8,669 nucleotides of DNA, taken from the NCBI GenBank assembly GCA_017353815.1, contig JAFMSB010000049.1, forward strand, positions 1 through 8,669, given 5' to 3'. Source of the stretch: Methylocapsa sp. (GTDB taxonomy: Bacteria; Pseudomonadota; Alphaproteobacteria; Rhizobiales; Beijerinckiaceae). Below, piece by piece: positions 6,468 to 8,669 of this stretch. The position numbers were made by a program, and so were the translations under genes. Numbering within the stretch: the stretch's first letter is position 1; the number at the start of each line of letters is the position of its first letter. Below the pieces are notes generated by a model, which was given only the letters and a program-made list of their open reading frames with translations, did not search any database and was not told where the DNA came from.

Positions 6468-7261
6468 GTTTCATCTTCACGATCCTTGGCTGCGGATCCT
6501 CGGGCGGGGTTCCGCGCCTCGGACAAGGGTGGGGCGCCTGCGATCCTGCTAATCCCAAAAATCGCCGCCGGCGTTGCTCCCTCTTGGTTGAAAAGCTTGG
6601 CGAAAACGGCGCTAAGACGCAGGTCCTCGTGGATATGTCTCCGGACCTTCGCGAACAATTGCTCGAGCAGGGCGTCGGCCGCCTCGATGGGATTCTGCTC
6701 ACCCACTCCCATGCCGATCATATACACGGAATAGATGACGTCAGGCCGCTAGTCATCAATGCCAAGCGAAAAATCGATATCTTCATGGATGCGGAAACCT
6801 CGGCTGTCGTGCGCACGAATTTCCGCTATATTTTTGAAACTCCGCCCGGCAGCGGCTATCCTGCGCTTCTCAATGAGCATCGCATCGTAAGCGGCTTGCC
6901 TGTAAGCATAAACGGACCTGGGGGAATGTTGGAAGCCTTGCCATTCCGCCTTGAGCATGGCGAGATTGGCGCACTCGGCTTCCGTTTGGGCGGCTTGGCC
7001 TATTCGCCTGATTTAAATGCGATACCCCGAGAAAGCGTGCCTTTTCTTGAGGAGCTCGATGTTTGGATCGTCGATGCGCTGCGCTATAAATTCCACCCAA
7101 GTCATTTCTGCCTAAAAGATACCTTGGAGTGGATCGAGAAATTGCGCCCCAAACGCGCAATTCTCACCAATCTTCATACCGATCTCGACTCTGCCCGCCT
7201 GCAAAGCGAGCTCCCAGCCAATGTCGAGCCGGCCTTCGATGGCATGCAAATTTACCTCTGA
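6464..7261 (+). CDS. MBL-fold metallo-hydrolase, PhnP-like
   Basis: This 265-residue protein has the metallo-beta-lactamase fold and is close to the PhnP group. The metal motif H81-S-H83-A-D85-H86 is intact (LLTHSHADHIHGIDD). Later family motifs are LAYSPDLN, IVDALRYKFHPSHF and ILTNLHTDLD, with its conserved His. The N-terminus carries the family signature LGCGSSGGVPR and a WGACDPANPKNRRRRCS segment. E. coli PhnP cleaves a cyclic ribose phosphate in phosphonate breakdown. It has a structural zinc site built on closely spaced cysteines; here only C26 and C38 fall in this region, so that site seems lost or altered. No other phosphonate gene is visible. The substrate is therefore unknown, and other phosphodiesterase roles are possible. 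The GTG start overlaps the tatD stop by 4 bp (GTGA), with GGAGG just upstream, which implies translational coupling. Confidence 0.9.
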   Translation: MSFIFTILGCGSSGGVPRLGQGWGACDPANPKNRRRRCSLLVEKLGENGAKTQVLVDMSPDLREQLLEQGVGRLDGILLTHSHADHIHGIDDVRPLVINAKRKIDIFMDAETSAVVRTNFRYIFETPPGSGYPALLNEHRIVSGLPVSINGPGGMLEALPFRLEHGEIGALGFRLGGLAYSPDLNAIPRESVPFLEELDVWIVDALRYKFHPSHFCLKDTLEWIEKLRPKRAILTNLHTDLDSARLQSELPANVEPAFDGMQIYL

Positions 7262-7345
7262 ATATGTTTGCCGCTACTGACTCCTCAGAAAAGCGTGATA
7301 ATGCAAATTGCCGGATTAGAGCCGCAATAACAATTACATTGGTTC

Positions 7346-7361
7346 CATAATATGGATTATG
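7346..7361. promoter_or_regulatory. Operator-like dyad CATAATATGGATTATG
   Basis: CATAAT and ATTATG are perfect inverted 6-bp halves around a 4-base centre, in the most AT-rich part of the intergenic region. The size and symmetry fit a dimeric regulator's binding site. It lies 85 bases after the MBL-hydrolase stop and about 310 bases before the cold-shock start. I cannot assign a regulator. Confidence 0.35.
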
Positions 7362-7471
7362 CGAATATCCCGGCTGACCAAGGTCTCCGTCTGCCGGCGT
7401 CCCTCTTAGATTTCCCGGCGGCGCCTTCTTGGGCTTCCCGAATGGAGTAGCCAAAGAGGCGGAGAATTGAT

Positions 7472-7639
7472 ATGTTTTCTTGGTTAGGGGATTTTCGGCG
7501 TTCGGTCATTTGGAACAGCAGCCATCGGCGAGCCATGCGGCTGGCACCTCTTGGTACCGGCCTCGTTGTGTGCGTGCGGTTCCGGGAGCCCGGCGGGAAC
7601 GGCGGCCAAACAGGCGCGGCCGCCACCATTATTCTCTAA
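7472..7639 (+). CDS. Doubtful small ORF, 55 codons
   Basis: This ATG-initiated frame begins MFSWLGDFRRSVIW and ends just before the cold-shock gene. A GGAG lies eight bases before the ATG, which is the only point in its favour. It has no signal peptide, no clear membrane helix and no motif I recognise, and its composition (Arg, Gly rich) is what translated GC-rich spacer DNA would give. It could be a leader peptide of the cold-shock gene or, more likely, a chance frame. Confidence 0.15.
   Translation: MFSWLGDFRRSVIWNSSHRRAMRLAPLGTGLVVCVRFREPGGNGGQTGAAATIIL
7601..7624 (+). promoter_or_regulatory. GC-rich hairpin in cold-shock leader
   Basis: GGCGGCC (7601-7607) and GGCCGCC (7618-7624) form a perfect 7-bp stem with a 10-base loop. 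It ends 45 bases before the cold-shock ATG and is followed by ACCATTATTCTC, which is not a proper T tract. A second nearby stem is possible (GTTCC / GGAAC around 7580-7600). These could form part of a structured leader acting on mRNA stability or translation. Confidence 0.3.
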
Positions 7640-7669
7640 GAAACTGCGGCGGATACGGACAGACACACC

Positions 7670-8302
7670 ATGAGCAAAGGTAAAGATTTCCGGGGGCCCA
7701 AGAAGCGCGGCTTCGACGACGATGGGCCCGCGCCCTATGACCCCCCGCGGCCGGGCCGTTCCCCGCGCCCGGGGCCCCCTGCCGGGGTGCCTATGGACAT
7801 CGCTGGCCCCGCGGTGGACGCGGTGGTCAAATGGTTCAAACCCGAAAAGGGTTTTGGCTTTGTCGAACTGAGCGATGGCACGGGCGACGCGTTCTTGCAT
7901 ATTGGGACGCTTCACGCGGCAGGCTTTGAGACGGTGCCTCCCGGCGCGAAGTTGAAAATAAATACCGGCACGGGCGCCAAGGGAGTGCAGGTCACGCGCG
8001 TTCTCGAAGTCGATACGAGCGGAGCCGCGGATAGGGCCCCCCGGGGATTTGGCGAGGTCCGCCAGCAGAGGCGCGCTCCCGATCCTTCGACGGCTGTCTC
8101 CGTCACTGGCACCGTCAAATGGTTCGACGATCACAAAGGTTTCGGCTTCGTGCAGTCAAACGACGGCGGCAAGGATGTCTTTGTCCACATTTCCATATTA
8201 GCTCCCTCGGGGATCCAAAATCTTGCCGAAGGCCAGCCCGTGACGATGCAAGTGGTAGATACACCCAAGGGCCGGGAGGCATTATCGATTTCCCTTAATT
8301 GA
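7670..8302 (+). CDS. Cold-shock protein with two cold-shock domains
   Basis: This 210-residue single-stranded nucleic-acid-binding protein has two cold-shock domains. The N-terminal 45 residues are a charged, Pro/Gly-rich, probably disordered tail (RGPKKRGFDDDGP then PPRPGRSPRPGPP). CSD1 spans about 49-114 with RNP1 KGFGFV at 60-65 and RNP2 DAFLHI at 73-78. A linker at about 115-143 contains Arg-rich and Pro residues. CSD2 spans about 144-209 with KGFGFV at 156-161 and DVFVHI at 169-174. Both domains keep the VKWF strand and aromatic residues used to stack on bases, so both look able to bind RNA or DNA. CSD2 is closer to canonical CspA, while CSD1 is more diverged (KPEKGFGFVELSDGTGDAF). Tandem-CSD proteins like this are typical of Rhizobiales. 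The ribosome site (GGACAG) is weak, and a long leader precedes the gene, suggesting post-transcriptional control. Confidence 0.95.
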   Translation: MSKGKDFRGPKKRGFDDDGPAPYDPPRPGRSPRPGPPAGVPMDIAGPAVDAVVKWFKPEKGFGFVELSDGTGDAFLHIGTLHAAGFETVPPGAKLKINTGTGAKGVQVTRVLEVDTSGAADRAPRGFGEVRQQRRAPDPSTAVSVTGTVKWFDDHKGFGFVQSNDGGKDVFVHISILAPSGIQNLAEGQPVTMQVVDTPKGREALSISLN

Positions 8303-8352
8303 GCGCCAAATTGAAACGGTGAGCACGGGTGGCCGGGCTGAACGCCAAGCTC

Positions 8353-8669
8353 ATGCAGCCATCCAGCGACATTTCCAGGTTGATCAAAATCGTCGAAGCC
8401 CTTCGCCGGCCCGAGGGGGGCTGCGCCTGGGACAGGGAGCAAACCTTCGAGGCCATTGTCCCCTACGCAATCGAAGAAGCGTATGAGATTGCCGATGCCG
8501 TCGCGCGCTGCGACATGGAGGATCTGAAAGGAGGAGCTGGGCGATCTTCTGCTTCAGGTGGTCATCCAATCGCGAATTGCCGAAGAGCTCGGCTGCTTCG
8601 ATTTCGGCGGGGTCGTCGGGGCGATCACCAAAAAGATGATCCGGCACCACCCCCATGTTTTTGGAGCGG
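8353..8669 (+). CDS. mazG: MazG nucleotide pyrophosphohydrolase, N-terminal part, frame broken
   Basis: MazG hydrolyses nucleoside triphosphates to monophosphates and pyrophosphate, cleaning the nucleotide pool. From the ATG at 8353 the first 59 residues read as MazG: DISRLIKIVEALR, then GCAWDREQT (C24 to T31), then the metal-binding E41-E-x-x-E45 in YAIEEAYEIADAV. At 8530 one extra G shifts the frame. Skipping it restores EELGDLLLQVV with the ExxD metal pair (E61, D64), then FDFGG and KKMIRHHPHVFG, all family signatures, to the window edge. Without the skip the frame stays open but encodes unrelated residues. The substitution GCPW to GCAW is minor. The gene lies about 50 bp after the cold-shock gene. 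A GTG at 8329 is an alternative start. The 3' end is outside the window. The gene is either truly frameshifted or carries a sequencing error. Confidence 0.88.
   Translation, partial: MQPSSDISRLIKIVEALRRPEGGCAWDREQTFEAIVPYAIEEAYEIADAVARCDMEDLKGGAGRSSASGGHPIANCRRARLLRFRRGRRGDHQKDDPAPPPCFWS
8527..8534 (+). other. Frameshift site in mazG (one extra G)
   Basis: The bases AAAGGAGG occupy 8527-8534. Reading AAA then skipping one G gives GAG GAG CTG GGC GAT (E-E-L-G-D), the expected MazG sequence, so the insertion is the G at 8530 or 8531. The site happens to match a perfect Shine-Dalgarno core. Confidence 0.85.

Larger units (their letters stand above)
7262..7669. other. 408-bp intergenic region before the cold-shock gene
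   Basis: No convincing gene is present. The first 110 bases or so are AT-rich compared with the rest of the window and contain a dyad at 7346-7361. The remainder is GC-rich with several potential stems, including GGCGGCC / GGCCGCC at 7601-7624 and a CCTTCTTGG / CCAAAGAGG pairing around 7425-7460. A 55-codon open frame at 7472-7639 (plus) has a GGAG upstream but no recognisable protein features. A minus-strand frame from a TTG at 7454 runs back into the preceding gene and is also unsupported. The region most likely holds the promoter and a long 5' leader of the cold-shock gene, as is common for csp genes. Confidence 0.5.

Noticed and set aside
7164..7454. A minus-strand 96-codon frame from a TTG start in the csp leader region
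   Set aside because: It looked faintly protein-like (GQPGYSHNPYYG) but needs a TTG start, has no ribosome site I can see, and runs 98 bases into the MBL gene.
7484..8134. A 216-codon minus-strand frame over the cold-shock gene
   Set aside because: It mirrors the first cold-shock domain and leader and has no family features.
8521..8669. Programmed +1 frameshifting in mazG
   Set aside because: There is no stop codon at the site, no known slippery codon, and MazG is not known to use recoding; an indel is simpler.

Overview
The window is high-GC, gene-dense bacterial chromosome. It most resembles an alphaproteobacterium of the Hyphomicrobiales (Rhizobiales). Reasons are the gene order dac-tmk-holB-metG-tatD-MBL hydrolase, the zinc-free short MetG, the double cold-shock-domain protein, and a CCTTCTCCC-type palindromic repeat common in that order. 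The family resemblances and gene order come from memory; no search was run.

Layout. Positions 1-483 are the 3' end of a tetratricopeptide-repeat (TPR) gene on the plus strand; its last codons and stop lie inside a long imperfect palindrome (about 445-568). A small SmbP-like exported protein follows on the minus strand (584-838), convergent with the TPR gene. A 189-bp divergent gap leads to a tightly packed plus-strand cluster. It holds a D-Ala-D-Ala carboxypeptidase (1028-2248), thymidylate kinase (2264-2944), DNA polymerase III delta' (2937-4037), methionyl-tRNA synthetase (4091-5677), a TatD-family metal hydrolase (5667-6467) and a PhnP-like metallo-beta-lactamase-fold hydrolase (6464-7261). 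Overlaps of 8, 11 and 4 bp suggest one operon with translational coupling. The genes span cell wall, dTTP supply, replication clamp loading, translation and metal-dependent hydrolases, so this is a housekeeping cluster rather than one pathway.

A 408-bp gap (7262-7669) follows, AT-rich at first and then GC-rich and structured, with an operator-like dyad. It precedes a two-domain cold-shock protein (7670-8302). The window ends inside mazG (from 8353), whose reading frame is broken by one extra G at about 8530.

I found no convincing new multi-gene system. The points most worth a second look are the mazG frame break, the palindrome that supplies the TPR protein's C-terminus, the nearly identical TPR units that may belong to a larger signalling or conflict protein upstream, and the structured cold-shock leader.
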